From positions 1 to 64,000 of the forward strand of contig VXCM01000699.1 in assembly GCA_014773175.1 (NCBI GenBank): a stretch of 64,000 nucleotides of DNA, read 5' to 3'. The position numbers were made by a program, and so were the translations under genes. The DNA is from Lucifuga dentata. Taxonomy: Eukaryota > Chordata > Actinopteri > Ophidiiformes > Bythitidae. Below the pieces are notes generated by a model, which was not told the DNA's origin, searched no databases, and worked only from the letters and a program-made list of their open reading frames with translations. Below are positions 30,308 through 44,359 of this stretch, piece by piece (positions within the stretch are counted from its first letter, which is position 1; each line of letters begins with the position of its first letter).

Positions 30308-31535
30308 AGGGAGGGTGAGATTGATTTTCTCGGCGTGTGTTGCGTGACGACTCCGGAGTGTGTCCCTCCTTGCTTGATAAGGACTGACTGTACATTTTGT
30401 CCACTCTCACACTCAGTTTTTCCCTCTGATGGTACAGTAACATACATATCACACCCGTGACCGCTGAGAATTCTCCACAACACGCGACTTGTGTATTTGT
30501 ACGCTTGTGCGTGGATTTCTGATCATGTATACCACATTGTATTGAGAATGTGTCGATTATGTTTGACTTTGATCACGTGGAATCTGATTTTAATGTATTA
30601 GTCATCATTATTACTCTTATTTATTGGTATTATTGCTGAGTGATAATCGCTGAATTGATATTTGGATTTGTGCTCAGTTTGTCTTTTATATGATCGATTA
30701 TATGACCTTTAGTTAATCGAGTTGTGTATTGGCTCATTACCACAAGCACTAAAAGGCTGTTTTCTCACAAATATGTCAGTATTGTGCAATGTATTGAAAT
30801 GTTACTCAGCTTTATTTTACGTTAAATGCTTCACTACTTCTTTGCCTCCCATTTATTTGTTGTTTATTAATAGACCAAATTATGTTTTTAGCTTAATTTT
30901 TGCTCTCTTGTATGAGTTGAGGTAAAATTTTGGTTCTTAATTGAATCTTGTTTGATAGTTTTCATTGTTGGAACACTCGCTAGCTATAAAAGGGCAAAAA
31001 TGACTACACAGCGCAGTATTGCTGTTGCTAACAAGCTGTTTTCACCCAAATTGCAGTTAAATCGGGGTTCTCAACCTGCAGGCCCCATCATGCTTTGCTG
31101 ACTTGAAAAACGGTTAACTCGGTGAACCAAAGACTTAACGTTCAGAGGCCTTCTGTTTTCGCTTTGATCCAGAGCTCGAGTCATTATGCAGAAGCTCCAA
31201 ACTCTCACACACACTCACACACTTCGCCCGTCCTTCGCATCAGAAACGCAGCGTTGATGCTCAAACTAAAGAAGACAATTTCCTACGGAAATGAATATAG
31301 CAGAAGTTTTATTGTTCCCCTCTCGTCGGTCAGACGTGGGACTCGGGTGTCACGTTCACTCGGAGGGCCTGTCGTCTCGGCGCCCCTCCTGTGTACAGTT
31401 TTAAAAAGTATTTTCTGTTTCCTGACAGGAGCAGCAGAAACCCTCAATGCAGTGTAAAGATACTCTCTTGTACAATAACCTTTTCTACTCATGTTTGATT
31501 TTCTACTTCTTTTTTTTTCCTTGTACATAAAGATC

Positions 31536-31541
31536 AATAAA
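31536..31541 (+). terminator. Distal poly-A signal AATAAA
   Basis: A canonical hexamer in AGATCAATAAATTATT, followed within 20 bases by T-rich sequence. It is the best candidate for the ric1 3' end. Confidence 0.5.
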
Positions 31542-32281
31542 TTATTTTTAAAAATGGCCGGCTTGCTGATGACTAGATTTGTCCTTTCAGTCCCCTTCAT
31601 CTTTACCTCACTTTCCCTCGCATTTACAGAAATGAAAAGTCAGGTGCAGAAGTACTCAGATCTTTTGTAATGAGGGTAGAAACAGCTCAGGTGTGTTTTA
31701 TTCCACTGATTTATCCACTCATGTTTCTACCAGCTGTGGTGAATTCCACTAATTGGTCTCAATTTGGAAAGACACACATCAGTCTCCATAAAGCCCTGAA
31801 GTTTACCCTGCATGTCAGAGCAAAAAGCAAGCCATGTGGTCAGAAGCAATGTCCACAGACCTCCTTGACTGAGTCAAAGCATAGATCCAACGAAGAATAG
31901 CCTAAAATGTCTGCAGCTTTGCAGAGGCTTCGATCATCCCTAAACACAAGAAGTCAAGTTTATTTTTAATAGCCAAATATTGTGTCTCAAAGGACTTTCC
32001 AGGCCCACACAGCAACAGATCCTGAACCAGCCTAAGCTCTCTAAGCACACAAGGGAAAAACTCCCTCAAAGCCTTAGCATGTAAGAAAAAAATAGAAACC
32101 TCCAGAGAGGCAATTTAGAGAGCGATTCCCTCTGCTCGAATGGCGAATAACATGTAGGAAGATACATGATATAACTGAGCTGTGAGCCAACAAAGGGATC
32201 TTTGAAGTCTACAATGAGTAAATTTAAGATCCTAAAAAGTCAATGAAATGGTTCAGTGAGCAAGTTTTATTTTCCCATTGG

Positions 32282-32405
32282 GGAGCATATCAATGTTCCC
32301 AGGGTCCTCTGTTCCCCAGCGCAATATTCTGTTAACACACATTAACCCTAACATTATGTGTTCTATTGTGCTATATAAAGCTGGGGAACATAGGAATGAC
32401 CCCTC
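32282..32405. repeat. Inverted-repeat element related to 7740-7930
   Basis: TGTTCCCAGGGTCCTCTGTT and GCTGGGGAACATAGGAATGA are the two ends, nearly the same as the ends of the element at 7740-7930. The middle again has TCTGTTAACACACATTAACC but the long hairpin is shortened. Confidence 0.7.
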
Positions 32406-32589
32406 CCATCGTTTCCTGCCCATGGTTAGCAGGGGGAAATGGGGTATGGTCCATGGAGGCAGCTTGGAAGATGTGCAGTATGGTAGGTGAAATCAAACTG
32501 GATGGTTAGGTGATGGTGGTGAGAATGGATGGTGGTGTCTCAGTCTTTTGTATCCTGGGATAACAGAACAGAGTAGGATCCAGTATAAA

Positions 32590-33120
32590 TCAGAGCTGAA
32601 GGTCACATGGCAGTTCAACAGACCACCGAGACACCAAGCTGGCCTCCGAGCCAGACCGAGCAAACGCGGGGGAAGGGCTTTGGTCAGCAAGGGCACCATC
32701 GATGGATCGCTCTAGGGAACTCCAGACTCAAGTCATCTTGCCTGCACTCCACCAATCAGGCCTTTCTGGTAGAGCGGCTAGACCGAAGAAGCAAGATTCT
32801 ATGATCTGATGAAACCATAATCAAAGTCTTTGGTCTGAGGCCAGGTGTTAAGACTCGAGGAAGCCAGATATCACCACTTGGCCAACACTATTTCTACAGT
32901 GAAGCACGATGGTGGCAGCATCGTGCTTTGGGGATGTTTCTCAGCAGCAGGGACTGGGAGGCTCATCAGGATCAAGGTAAAGATTAATGGATCAACATAT
33001 ACCGAGATCCCTGATGATGACCTGCTAAAGAGTGTTCACGACCTCAGGCTGGGGTGAAGGTTCATCTTCCATCGTGACAATGAAGGGATTCAGCCAAGAA
33101 AACTATGGAACATCTCTGGA
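32590..33120 (+). pseudogene. Tc1-like transposase relic
   Basis: Pieces in different frames match the Tc1 catalytic domain: a KILSDETIIKVFGL segment around the first Asp, STVKHDGGSIVLWGCFSAAG (about 32890-32950), and a decayed HRDNEGIQP where Tc1 proteins have QQDNDPKHT. The sequence then jumps to TGGAACATCTCTGGAGAGAC, which corresponds to the region of the final Glu, so an internal deletion is present. Different Tc1 family from the 1390 element, judging by the residues seen. Confidence 0.85.
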
Positions 33121-34001
33121 GAGACCTGAAAATGGGGATGGAGGGATGCTCCACTCTGATAAAGAAGATGAGGATGAAAATACTGATTTATCTGTACATG
33201 CAATGCAAAGTTTGTACATGTTTGACACAGGAAATACAAGCAACAACACGGATGTAATCAGCATCCATTTGGTGGTACGAGTGCTAATTTAATTCAAGCT
33301 TTTTGCATAATGTAAAATCATCCCCTCCATTTAACAGATGGATACCCTGTCAACCAGAACGATCCCAAAAATCCAAAATGTTAGCAATCCTGTCAATCAA
33401 TTCAGTTTAACAGATAAATATGAAAACTAAAAAGAAAAAACAGTTACATTTAAAGTGTGAAATCAAACAGGAAAAAAAAAATCTAAATTTAACATCCAGA
33501 AACTAAAATGCTTAACCATTACAGAAAAGGCATGAAGGTGTTTCAGGTAACGTGAACAAAACTCTTAACAACTGTAGCATAAAAAAAAAAAAANTTTTTT
33601 TTTTTTTTTTTTCGAGCTGACACGGACATAAACTGAGACGATTGAAATAATTTTAAGATCTTTTTCTTGCATTAGATGTGATGAAGATAAAGCTCAAAAT
33701 GAGTCTGTAATGAACCAAGTTAGTCGTTATATTAATACATTCAATTCTATCTCATCATCAATGGAAATTCAGTCTCTCCTACGGAGGTTCTAAGTTGCGT
33801 TCACTAGCAGTACTCAGCAACAGCTTCGTTCTAACTGGGAGTGTTTTCACAGCATTAACACCAAACCTCATTCCTTTACAGCAGTTCCTCCATCGTCTTC
33901 ACACCTTTTCTGATTCATCAACTATCATCCAATTAAAAAAATCATATAATAAACAAAAGTGGTTCAATTTTTGCCATTTTGGAATGTTGAAATAAAATAT
34001 T

Positions 34002-34537
34002 TTAAAGGACCATAGTTTTGCGTGTTTCAGCCCACTAAATAATGCCCGCAAACACGTTTTATTACTGCCAAGCATTTTCCAAAGCTGTAGTGGAAATTTT
34101 CAGATTGTTTTTCCTACCTTCCAGATTGCCATTGGTTTCAGTTTATTCCAATACGCCATAAAAATCAACATGTACAGACTTGAAATGTGTCTGAGATATG
34201 TAATCCATCACAGCGGATCATTGCATTATTTATTGTCAAAGTTACTTAATTTAGCTGACCTAACACAGAGCTGCACAGAAGAAAATGTATGTCTCCGCCA
34301 TAGAATATAGTCCCAGGAGAAAAGGACTTTTACCAAGAAATTAAAACAACCATTCCCTCAACAATCGGGCATGTGTGTTAGCAGAAAAAAAACACTGCAA
34401 AACACACAAAAATTAAGGGATTTAACAAAATACCACCAGTTTCACAGTTTTATGCTTTGGAAAATGGTAATGTAACAGGTAAGCTGGTAGTATGTGTTGG
34501 GCTTAAATGTGCAAAACTACCGGTATGGTCCTTTTTA
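34002..34537 (+). mobile_element. TTAA-flanked MITE, subfamily B
   Basis: Starts TTAAAGGACCATAGTTTTGC with the subfamily-B CGTGTTTCAGCCCACTAAAT region. It ends CTACCGGTATGGTCCTTTTT, where the right TTAA has decayed. Inner segments match the 29712 copy. Confidence 0.85.
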
Positions 34538-36019
34538 TCTAACTGTGGAGGCATTTTCACACCAAAATCACTCATTTACAGCAGTTCCTCCATGATGTAC
34601 AAACCTTTTCTGATTCATCAACTATCATCCGATTAATAATAATATAATAAAAGTGGTAGAATTTCTGGTACATTATGGAATGTTAAAAATTATTTTAACA
34701 GTTAGTGCACAACTGAAACACTAAGTGCTGTTCACTTTTACACACAATGTTCAGTGCAGATTTAAAAACTGCTGGGTTGGTGTTTTTATGGAGATTAATG
34801 AAATAAACATATTTTGAGAGGTTTGCTCCAGTCCAGCATACTTTTATCTTCTGTTTCTTTGCTTTTCTTTCAATTTTAATGTGAAATCTTACCTTATGCC
34901 ACTTTATGACTGATTTTTAGAAAAATAATGTTTGTTAATAAAGCTTTTTCTTATTATTTTTTATCATCCTGGTGCTCCTCATTACATGTTAAAGAACAAA
35001 CTATAGCATCATGACAGCATCACGTAATGTAGCTTTGAGAAGATTCGAGCATCATCCACTTATTCCATTAACTGATTATCCTGTAGCTAGCTACTGATGG
35101 ACACAAAAGCCTTAAATTAAAAGGAAAAAAAAAAAAATCAATCTTTCTGATTGATCACAGTGCAGGTCACATCTGGCCAGCTGTGCACGGAAAACCTGTG
35201 TGACTAAAGTTAGTTATCGTTTTCTGTGAAGTACTTTCATGAGAAATTAGCAAAATCTCTGCACGAGGTACAAACCACACGATACTTCTGATGAGAAACT
35301 CCAGTCAAATGGTTTGATTTTTTTTTTTTTTTTTTTTTTGCATTTTGAAGTCAGACGTGTCAGTCGTTTCAAAAGATCACCTGACCTGTAAGGTGTCACA
35401 GCAAATTGTTATCCAGAATCAGCAGTTTCTTCCATACATATGAAATTGAAATCTCCCTAAAGACAGTTCACATTGAAGTTCTTCATGCTGCAGCACTTGA
35501 AAGCAGCAAGACCACTGAGATGTTTGTGTTAGGAAGCAAAATTTTAAGGCCTCCTTCATGTCGGCGCTTCCTGTTTAGCTTGACCGAAGCCAAAATGAAT
35601 CACGAGGACGCAAACGCAACGCTGAATAATCACAAGATGATGAATCTAATTCAGCTTATCTCCCAAATATTCACCTGTATCTCAAAGTTAGAAAGTAGTC
35701 ATCAATCTTTTGAGTCTTTACAGCCCGTCTCTTTGACTTTAGAGAACATTTTTAAATATTACAGATTACAATGCTCATATCTGATATTCTACTCCTGCGG
35801 GTTTGCAAACACCTGCAACACTTCAGAACTCCAAACTCCACAAAGAGGCAGCCCACAAAAGCAGCGATGCCTTATAACCCATCAAAAGACTTCTGGGCAA
35901 CCAGCAGGGGGCGCACCAAAAAGCTTCTTCCATAAAGAGCAACATGCAAGTCCAACATGGCATCCACAGTTACTGTCATCCAAGTGGAAGTGGCATCAGG
36001 TCTCACCTAACCATTTTAT

Positions 36020-36679
36020 TTAAAGGACCATACCAGCCACTTTGCATGTTTGAGCCTAATATATTCAATTTTCATACATGTAATGTTACTAAAAATAATT
36101 TCCCAATGCATACTGGAACGGTGAATTAAAAAAATTTTTTTCCTACCTTTCAGACCGCCATTGGTTTCAGTTCATTCTGGTACGCTATTAAAATCAACTT
36201 GCTGATACTTGAAACGTTCTTGGAATAGATAATCCATCATCGCGAACAAGATGTGTGTTCATGTTTTTTTTTTTTTAAGTTACGTAATTTTAGCGTTTTA
36301 ACGCTATAAAAAACTTCCTGCTGTCAGTTCTTCACTACAGCACTTGAATGCACCACTAGGAAGCATTTTCAAATCACTCAGCACTTTTTATTGTGCTGAA
36401 ATGCTAAAATTATGTAACTTTGAAAAAAAACAAACAAAACATGAATATACATCTTGTTTGCGATGCTGGATTATCTATTCCAAAACTGTTTCAAGTATCA
36501 ACAAGTAGATGTTAATAGAGTGCCAGAATGAATTGAAACCAATGGCGGTTTGGAAGGTAGGTGAAAAAAAATTAACACATTGTTCCATATGCTTTAGGAA
36601 ATGATTGTCAGTACTTTACGTGTATGAAAACTGAATATATTAGGCTCAAACATTGAAAACGGACAATATAGTCCTTTAA
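36020..36679. mobile_element. TTAA-flanked fold-back MITE, copy 7
   Basis: Left end TTAAAGGACCATACCAGCC, right end TATAGTCCTTTAA. Here the right half is an inverted copy of the left half: TTGGTTTCAGTTCATTCTGG at the left returns as its complement near 36520-36545. The short centre contains CTTGAATGCACCACTAGGAA, shared in opposite orientation with copy 9. Confidence 0.92.
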
Positions 36680-37335
36680 GTCATCCCCAGTAACCTTTAA
36701 CCTTTCTATGGCTCAACTTTCCAACAACAACATTCAAAACAGTTTTAATGAGAGTCTGTAACTTATTATCACAGATTTTTTTCTGGCTGACAGTAACACG
36801 TGGTCTTTGTGAAGTGGATTCAAATGAAACACGAGAAAATCATCAACAGACACATCAAATGAACACGATCACTATCAGCTGTCTCCAGCAGCACCGATGC
36901 ATCATTTTTACATTCTTAGAAGTGCATCACTGAGAAGACAGAATGAATGAAATGAAGATAAACAGGCAAACTGTGCACTAGCTCATACTACTTTGACAAC
37001 ATCGCTGTTCCTCGCTGGTCTGAGTCATTTTCTGGAAGTTTCTTGGCTGAGAGGTGAACATAGAGGCACATTAGCAGAGTGCAACTCACTCAAAACAAAT
37101 TTTGTCCACCATTTACCTGTAACATTACCTGGTTAGCTCTCCTTCCTATCTTAAACTGCAGCAGCTACAACCACCTGTATCAGATCTGATAAGGTTACAT
37201 GCTAATAGCCTTTTAGAGGGCATATGTTTGCATAAATATATGGAAATATAGACAGATTTTTAATTTCACCTTCACAGGAGAAAGCTTCGCTGTATTTTAT
37301 ACCATAATCTAAACCTATAACCAAAATACTCTGAA

Positions 37336-37994
37336 TTAAAGGACCATGCCACCATTTTGCATGTTTGAGCCTAATATATTCAATTTTCATACACATAAGG
37401 TTACTGAAATGACAATCATTTCCTAAAGGATAAAACCATATTTCAGCTTTCCTGATATTTTGCACAATGTCTTAATCTTTCAAAATCAAATATTCAAGCG
37501 ATACAGCCACCTTAAAAATCAATGTTTCGCCTGCTANTTAATCTTTCAAAATCAAATATTCAAGCGATACAGCCACCTTAAAAATCAATGTTTCGCCTGC
37601 TAACAGTTATGCGGCCTTATGAAGTCATGATCGTTTAAATTTTTCGATAAATGCAGGTCTTCTTTTGGGACTATATTCCCCAGTGGAGGCATACATTCAC
37701 TCTGCGCTTTTTATTGTGCTTAAATGCTAAAATTACGTAACTTTGAACAAAACCTGAATACATGCCTTGTTTTCGATGATGGATTACCTATCCCAAGAAC
37801 GTTTCAAGTATCAGCAAGTTGATTTTAATAGTGTACCAGAATGAACTGAAACCAATGGCGGTCTGGAAGGTAGGAAAAAATTTTTTTAATTCACGTTCCA
37901 GTATGCTTTGGGAAATTATTTTTAGTAACATTACATGTATGAAAATTGAATATATTAGGCTCAAACATGCAAAATGGTTGGTATGGTCCTTTAA
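37336..37994 (-). mobile_element. TTAA-flanked MITE, copy 8
   Basis: TTAAAGGACCATGCCACC to GGTATGGTCCTTTAA, asymmetric type in reverse orientation. An N at 37537 separates two identical 65-bp segments (37472-37536 and 37538-37602), an assembly artefact. Confidence 0.93.
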
Positions 37995-38940
37995 TGTGTG
38001 CATATTTATTAATCTTATATATTGTTTTTTTTATGAATACTAAACATTCAACATATCAGTCTTTTTCTTACCATCAAGATGTGTATTGAGATGACTGAAA
38101 TCTTTTGCTGTTTACAAAAACGCGACATTGACTGGTGCTGCTGTAGCTGCAGCTTGTAGCTGATAGCTTGTGTCACGTATGAACTCGAACTATTACAGTA
38201 ACAGCAAAAGTAAATAATCAGCACAGACCAAGTGGGCTGAAAGTGACACAGTTAATGAGTTGCATTGCTAGTTGACACATTCCCACCCGGTCACCCCATC
38301 TGTCTGCAGAGCTGAGAGGGATCAGGGAACGATGTGAAGTCACAGGACCGTAAGAGTGCAGCGAGTCCTCGTTTCCCTGCACAAGCTTAAAGAAAAGGAC
38401 CATTCCAAGCCAATATTAAAACAGCACTTTTACCTAAAGGTACAAGATGGAAGTTTTAAGATCTCAGAAAAGACCTTAAAATTTCCATCTACCTGCAATT
38501 TTAACATTTTCAGCAGGATTAGTCCTTTTAAGAGATACTTTAATCACTACTTTAATCACTTATTTTAATTCAACAGGCACTTGTCATGTTATAGCAAAAG
38601 CTCTCCTGCATCTGCGCGTCAGGCTCTCTGACAATTAAAGCCGATCCTTGTCATTCCTAATTGAGATACAAGGTTATGACTTTCTGCAAATGAGGAATCA
38701 TAATGAGCAATTTCATGGCTAACTGATTAGCTCGTACAAAAAAAAAAAATTAGTTGCAACTTGCACATATTATAGAAAGTACGCGTTGAAGAAAAGTGAA
38801 TTTAGAGTGTCAAAGTTTCCAATTAAGCTTGGGAGAGGCATGACAGAAAAGGCTTTGCTTTCACTGTCGGATTCAGTAACTCATAGCAAACACGCATAGA
38901 TCCACCAGTTTTCCACTACATCTACAGTGCAGTTAGTGGT

Positions 38941-39002
38941 GGTGGGGGAGGGAGGGAGGGAGAGAAGGGGNNNNNNNNNNNNNNNNNNNNNNNNAGACAG
39001 AC

Positions 39003-39033
<31 letters not shown>
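38941..39033. repeat. Purine-rich microsatellite with a 24-base gap
   Basis: GGGAGGGAGGGAGAGAAGGGG runs into Ns at 38971-38994, then AGACAGACAG and AG repeats to 39033. The tract length is unresolved in the assembly. Confidence 0.95.
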
Positions 39034-39037
<4 letters not shown>

Positions 39038-39456
39038 GACATGCAATGGTGTTCTTTCAGGAAGAGTGTTAGCATGAGAGATTAAAAGGGAGGAAGTCAG
39101 TGAGGAAGAAGTGAAATGAGTGAGTAAAGCAACGGCACCACAGATCTGAGTACAAAAAAATAATCTTAACCCTCCAAAACCAGGAGTGGCGACAGGCCAG
39201 CGCGTCGCTCAGCGGGTTAGTCTGTAAGCCAGGTCAATAAGCTTACATCAGGTCTCAGCGTGTCTTCCTGCTCAGTTTGCTACTAAACCTACTGACACAG
39301 TGATGGGGTCTCTCAGGTGGCCTGGGAGGGAGCATGTGTGTGCATGTGTGTGCTGGTGAAAAGGCAGCAGGGCCAGTTCTCCATGTTGGGGGGGGTGGGG
39401 TGCCCTGCAGCCCTATCAGCTCCCCACAGTACCAGCCTCTGTGATCTCCTGCTTCC

Positions 39457-42400
39457 TCAGTAGCGGTACATGTCATAGGTACTGACCCAGGAAGAAGGGA
39501 AAGCCCACGTGGGAAACCTGTGGAGGATTTCCTCCAGCTGAGCAGTCCTCTGATCTTCCCCGAAGAAATAGTGAGAGGAGATGGCAACTGAGATCATCCC
39601 CTCAGGTCCTGATGGGTCTGGATCCCTGGGAGGCTGATAACAAAAAGGAAAGAGGGTCAGATCACTGCTTTAATGTGGAAAGCTTTAAATCGTTGTGGCC
39701 ATTTCTCCAGGCTTTACAAAAAACCACTTAGTAATGCTACATTTTTAAGCTTATCCAAGAGGTCTTTTAATCCTCTGAAGGTCATAGACATCTCAACCAA
39801 AAAAGGGGCGTGCAGTCGTACCACTGCAGCAAGTACCAGTTCAAACACAGTCCAGCTTTTAAAAATGGGTATTAAGACGGTTTGTAGCAGTAACTAATGT
39901 TGTGTGGACAGCACCATCTGATGCCCCAAGGTGCTGTTTCACATGACATCCAGAAATCTCAAGAATGAAAAGAATGATGGAAAAACTCAATAATCCAAAC
40001 TCTGTTGCACATTTGAGAGCATGAAATTCATCACAACTAGAGCCCTGCACGGGCCTCGGGACCTGTCAGGCCCCGAGGCAATTTACCAATTGAGCCGGAC
40101 TTCGGGCTAAATTTCACAACATTGGCTTGGGCTCAGGCCGCACTTGGGCTTTTTTTTTTCCCCTCTTCTCTCCACTCACAATCATAACACACCTCCTGAT
40201 GCTGCGCTCACATGTTGGCACTCAGAAACTGCCGGCCATCGCTGTTTTNAAAAAAAAAAAAAAAAAAAAGACCACAGGCCACAGGTCAGTTGGGGCTGAC
40301 AATTGTATTAAGTCTTGGGCTTCAGGCCGGACAGAATTGTGTAAGGCCGGGCCAGGTACGGGTCTAAAATTGGGACCTGTGTAGGGCTCTACTCACTACA
40401 TCAAAACAGATGCAACAACAAACATATATAAAATCGTTAAATTATTTCAGTAAAATTTGTAGCAGGCAGTACCTGGATTTCAAACCAGAAGGTCCAGGTG
40501 GGAGCATCAAGGCCATGGGAGTAAAAGACAAAATATTCTCCACTCAGGTCAAACTGAGGCGTCCCATCACCAAATGACCAGGTGGACAGGCTGGCGCCGC
40601 GGTGAGGCATCAGATACAGGGACATGTGACTGGGGCCTGTGGGAGGCACAGGACAGGATTCATACCAATCTGGCTAGTTGATCCATATTCTCCAAGTAAG
40701 CAAGAATATGCTTACTTGAAATATTGGAACTTTACATTTGTCATGGCTCTGTAACCATTCAGCATGGAGAACCCCAAAATTCTAATGGAAACAACTCCAC
40801 TTTTATGTAAAATATCTGCAAACAGTGGGACCACATCGTGATCTTGCAAGTCACAAGTTCGGTAGCCAACCTGACCTTTGGCACTGAAGATCATCTTGAT
40901 GGTTCCCCAGCTGGTCTCCTCCTTGGACAGAAGGCTGAACTCCACTGGAGAGCTGGGAGAAACTTCTGGAGCAGGAAGGTACCAATTCTTCCTGCAAATA
41001 CACACAGCATAATACTCATAAATTAGGAGCAGCCTGTGTAGCATGAAAACAAAACTACAAGGCTGTGACACTGACTTGCTGAGGAACTTCACAGGTAGGA
41101 ACCAGGGGTAACCACAGAACGGTCTGTCCTCGCGGCAGCGGGTGCGAATGGTGTCGTTGATCTCAGGGATGTGGGGGGTGATGTGCTGTATTCCTGTGTA
41201 GTCGAAGCTGTTGATCCAAAGGCCTGAGTCCCGGCTCTCCACCTGGCCCTGGAGGTTATGGAAGGTGCGTGTTGTATGCTGCAGAGGAGATGAAATATTA
41301 AAAAAATGTCTCTTTTCTCTTTCGTTTTTATGTCTGTTTCACTTCCAATCAAAAAAAAAAAAAAAAAAAANAAAAAAAAAAAAAAAAAACTGCGAAGAAA
41401 GTGAAACCAAAAACTGAAATTGAACACTGATGTCTTAGATAGCTGAATATTTTTCTGTGGTTGTTCTGTATTTATATCATTTATGATTTGCCAGTTATAA
41501 ACAGAAATAATGCAAGATAAATCTCTAATAACTGTTCTGTGTTGTGTTAAGGAACCTGTAGGAAGACTCGTTTTGGTCGCGGGCTGTCTGGGTTGCTGGA
41601 ATAAGGAAACATGAGGCCGCTGGACACCAAAAGGAACATGATGGTGAAGACTGAGCCCAGACCAGCCAGGATCCACTTAGTGCTCCGTACCAAGTAGATG
41701 AAATGAAGCTGAGACAGATGGAAAAAGAAACACAAATATGTTGCTGGAGGAAAAAAAAAAAATGTTAAAATCACTTGAATACCAAGAATAAGATAACATT
41801 TAACCTCAAAATATGACTTTCTAGTATTGTAATATCAACTCTGGTGAGTCAACATTGCAGGAACACTCACAAAAAAAGAGGAGAGGAAGATGGTTGTCAG
41901 GGTGACCAGGGAGGCCAGCACCACTTCAGGGGGAATCTCGGTGCCGCTGCGACCCATGATAGGCGTGAAAATCTCAAACACCACCCAGATGAGGAACATA
42001 AAGTGGACGTAGGGCAATGCCAGACCCAACAGATAGAGGACACTGTACTTCACAGATGCTCCTGAAATGAAAATAGGAGGATGGATGTGAGACAACCTCA
42101 CAAACCACCGGCATAGCTGCTGCTCTTCAGCCTTTAGTAAGTTTATACTGAAGATTAAACTCTTAAACCACATTTGAAAAACCAAATCAGTTATTTAAAC
42201 GTCTTCTGTGCTCTTATCTCTTTGAAATTAGATAACTGCACCTCCCTCTATTAAGGCAGACCTCCATCAAAAGTCATCTTTCAGAAGGCAGCAGCAAAGA
42301 TTTGAAGCAGCAGCAAATGATTTTCATTATCTCCACACTATCCAACATATTATATGTTTTTATGTAATGTTTGGATCATGCTTAGCTCTGTCTGCATGTT

Positions 42401-44322
42401 ACATTCAGACCATTTAGTTCACAGTACATACAGAATCCCTTTGAGTGCTGCAGTGCATCCAGTGGTCAGTTGGAAATAACATGAGCCATTAAATGAGTTA
42501 ATCCTGTCTTAGCACCTGGAAATTAGCTAAGAAGCAATAAAAATGCTGCTACCCTACTGAGCAAGACCCAGTTTCTAAAGCATGCTGACTCAGAGAAAAC
42601 TATTCACTCTTCATTCTGCCTATGGTAGAAATAATTAATATTGCTTACATTAAGACCAAATTGTCATCATATATAGGCAGTAAATCTGAGAAAATCTTGG
42701 TCGTCTGCATTTTCTGTAAAAGCTGCACACCAATGGAACCATATTCCCATCAGTATCAGAGAGCAGAACATATACAACACACTAAATGTCAGTTTAAAAA
42801 AATGGTTGACATTCAGTTCTGTCAGCATTAAGTAGGTTCATCCTTCCTGCTGCCATCTTGCCTCCCTTTGGTATGTTTGCTCTTCATGTATTTTTTTAAC
42901 TTAACTTTTTTTGTATTAACCCTCTGGTCTTGTAATTATTTGCATGAATTACTATGGACTAACATGTAACTCAATTTGTTCAACTAATTTCATTTGTTGG
43001 GTTTTTTTTATTTTGCTTGTTTTTTTTTTTTTTTTTTNTTTTTTTTTTTTTTTTTGTTTTTTTGGATTTGTAATGTTTAGAATTACATGTTTTTTTTGTG
43101 TTGTTTATTTTGGTTTGCTTTCTTTTAATAGGATGCTTTTAACATCTGGCCAGGGATTATGGATGAAAATTAGCCTTTGGCTAACTCTGGTACATTTACA
43201 GAAATGTTTATTAATGTACATTGCCCCTGTAAGAAATAAATAATTTTTTAAAAATCCTAATATTTAGCTGTGTTTAGCTTTGTTATAATTAAAAAAGCCA
43301 CTTTGCAGTGTTGATGACTCACCTCTGTGTGTGAACTCCTTAGCCAGCAGCAGCCTGGTGGTTAAAGGAAAGGCCACCATCAGCATGGGCACGTAAGCCG
43401 AGCACAGGCCCCGCTGGGTGAGCCACACCAGGCTGCAGCACCACAGCAGCAAGCTGACGTCAAAGTAGAGATTGCCCAGCTCCATCAGTCGCACACCCTA
43501 TGTTTTAAAAAAAAAAACAAAACAATAAAAAACAGCNTTGCCCAGCTCCATCAGTCGCACACCCTATGTTTTAAAAAAAAAAACAAAACAATAAAAAACA
43601 GCAACACACAGGATGAGCAAATTCAGGAAGCGAGAGCATTTTTTTGCCTCCTTAATGTTTTAACGTGTACTACTGTCTCACAGGCCTGTTTTCATCTTCT
43701 CCTGCCAAAGCATCATCACAATTACACCTAACTTATTTCTTTAGTACAACAAACTGTTGAAATTACAGAATGTTTAATATGACACTCATCAGATAAGTAC
43801 TGTTGCCTTTAAAATGAAAGGTTTCAATAAGGAACAGCGCAAAGGGAAGTTGAGGTCATTACTGTTAGCTAATACAAGTTCTTAATAACAAAACTCTGAC
43901 TTAATACTGACTTCTGTCACAGTATCGCTGCAAATAAGGATGTAAGCTGTAATAAATTCATGGTAGCTTGATGTGGATAAAAACCAAACGGGAACAAAGA
44001 AATCAATGCTAGGAACCTTGTACTCTGCAGTTTTCATAGAGGAACTCTTTTTTTAAATCAAGGCAATTGTTGTAAACTGAAAGTAAAACTCAAAAGTAAA
44101 CCCAAAGGAGACTTAAAAAAAAAAAAAAGCCAAAAAATTAAAAACTTGTACAACTTTAGGATTCAAGGACCTGATTTCCTCTGTGTCGTTTAGCACAAAA
44201 CACAATGTTCCGCAAATATAAAAGACAGAATATTATTCAATTAAAATGAGCACCATCTCTCATCTCTTCTCTAATATTCTAATATCACATTTTTGGTTGA
44301 TTGGTTTAACCAGTTACACACA

Positions 44323-44359
<37 letters not shown>

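Larger units (their letters stand above)
28613..31560 (+). other. ric1 3' untranslated region (inferred)
   Basis: After the TGA at 28610-28612 there are two candidate poly-A signals: AATAAA at 28700-28705 and AATAAA at 31536-31541. The longer form would include a GT microsatellite (about 28733-28773) and a complete subfamily-B MITE. No other gene intervenes. The use of either signal needs transcript data. Confidence 0.55.
31561..39456. other. Intergenic region between convergent ric1 and ermp1, repeat-rich
   Basis: This 8 kb region holds an inverted-repeat element (32282-32405), a Tc1 relic (32590-33120), a poly-A/poly-T junction with an N (33582-33612), three TTAA elements, and a purine tract with a run of 24 Ns (38971-38994). 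The 3'UTR of ermp1 must occupy part of its right side. A 205-codon open frame at 35406-36023 has no recognisable homology and runs into a MITE. Confidence 0.7.

Noticed and set aside
35406..36023. 205-codon open frame, the longest uninterrupted frame outside the recognised exons
   Set aside because: No domain, no low-complexity explanation, no splice context that I could support, and it ends inside a MITE. Chance or decayed repeat is more likely than a gene.
41844..42065. Frame on the plus strand over an ermp1 exon
   Set aside because: Antisense shadow; the minus strand encodes the conserved membrane segment with proper splice sites.
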